From NCBI GenBank assembly GCA_963924555.1, contig OZ004581.1, forward strand, positions 5,309,338-5,373,337: 64,000 nt of DNA. Direction: 5' to 3'. This stretch comes from Crambe crambe. Taxonomy: Eukaryota > Porifera > Demospongiae > Poecilosclerida > Crambeidae. Below, one piece after another: positions 63,486 through 64,000 of the stretch; position 1 is the first letter of the stretch; every line of letters begins with the position of its first letter. The notes under the pieces are model-generated. The model searched no databases and was not told the DNA's origin. It saw only the letters and a list, made by a program, of their open reading frames with translations. The translations under genes and the position numbers were made by a program.

Positions 63486-64000
63486 TCATAAGTCAAGATT
63501 ACAGGCAGGTAGAAGGCCTGGCGAGTATCTTGATGCTAATAAATAGATGAACAAGGAAATAAACTAGTAGAAAGTGGAATTATATTACACACTCTTCTCC
63601 AACAATTACCTGTATGACACTGTCTCTTAGACTCCAGAAAAGGTTGTTCGCCTGAAGGTCGTTTGCCTATCAGATAATATACTAATCATATTAGGTGATT
63701 ATAAGGCAGGTAGAAGTATTTTGATGGATGAAAACTATTTACAGGGAAAGTTATAAAAGCAGTACGTAGACAAATTAAAATCTTTAACTATAGGAACATA
63801 AAAATTACACACTCTCTTTCAACAATCTAATAATAACATTACTGATAAATGGATGAAAGTAATTTGGCTGCATATACTGTGGTGGCCATTTCCCAAAACA
63901 TTATTTATTTGTTCAACTGCACTCTCTAATACTACTAGGGGTGCATTAAATTCACTAACCTTACTTCATGCACACAAGCTTGGTCATCCTTTTTTTTTTT

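Noticed and set aside
1-64000. tRNA or rRNA genes
   Set aside because: I looked for B-box (GGTTCGAANCC) and conserved rRNA cores and saw none convincing; the GTTTCGAAC at about 1768 and 3600 lies in a MITE-type repeat without a cloverleaf.

Overview
The window looks like a repeat-choked stretch of an early-branching metazoan genome, most likely a demosponge. This is inferred from AT-rich intergenic DNA full of AGCT/TAGC microsatellite, many fold-back MITEs, Gmr1-like Gypsy elements, small-exon genes with GT-AG introns, and two death-domain genes of the kind expanded in sponges such as Amphimedon. There is no bacterial gene structure, and I found no rRNA, tRNA or CRISPR array.

Layout. 1-1.6 kb: a Gypsy gag fossil abutting a hAT transposase remnant. 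1.7-8.3 kb: mostly MITEs and repeats, with two possible small host exons at 3145-3195 and 6692-6769. 8.35-24.3 kb: a deep nest of LTR-element fossils. A Gmr1-like Gypsy (about 12.7-22.9 kb) is interrupted by two TATGTGAC-type MITEs and by a second, younger Gmr1-like Gypsy (14334-20158), and abuts a DIRS fragment at about 22.9 kb. 24.3-29.3 kb: a minisatellite, MITEs and duplicated repeat blocks. 29395-29747: the end of a death-domain gene on +. 30-34 kb: possible exon fragments and tandem repeats. 34020-40401 and 43080-49459: two near-identical 6.4-kb Ginger1-like DNA transposons in opposite orientation. Each encodes a Gypsy-type integrase in several exons, a Ulp1-type cysteine protease and a PHD finger, and each is flanked by CCGG. 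49.7-51.1 kb: a composite repeat holding a third copy of the MITE found inside both Gingers. 51716-52068: a death-domain paralog on -. 54.3-57.97 kb: a third Gmr1-like Gypsy, 5'-truncated but with its 3' LTR, directly abutting the C-terminal remnant of a pogo-like transposase (57.97-59.1 kb). 59.2-64 kb: repeats with no convincing gene.

The only host-gene candidates with good support are the two death-domain genes, which probably act in intracellular death-fold signalling. The most interesting content is the Ginger pair, with integrase, SUMO-protease-like and histone-reader-like modules in one cut-and-paste element. Next are the three Gypsy elements whose integrase precedes reverse transcriptase, one of which has a SCAN-like capsid. 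All calls come from reading sequence and provided translations; no database search or alignment was run.
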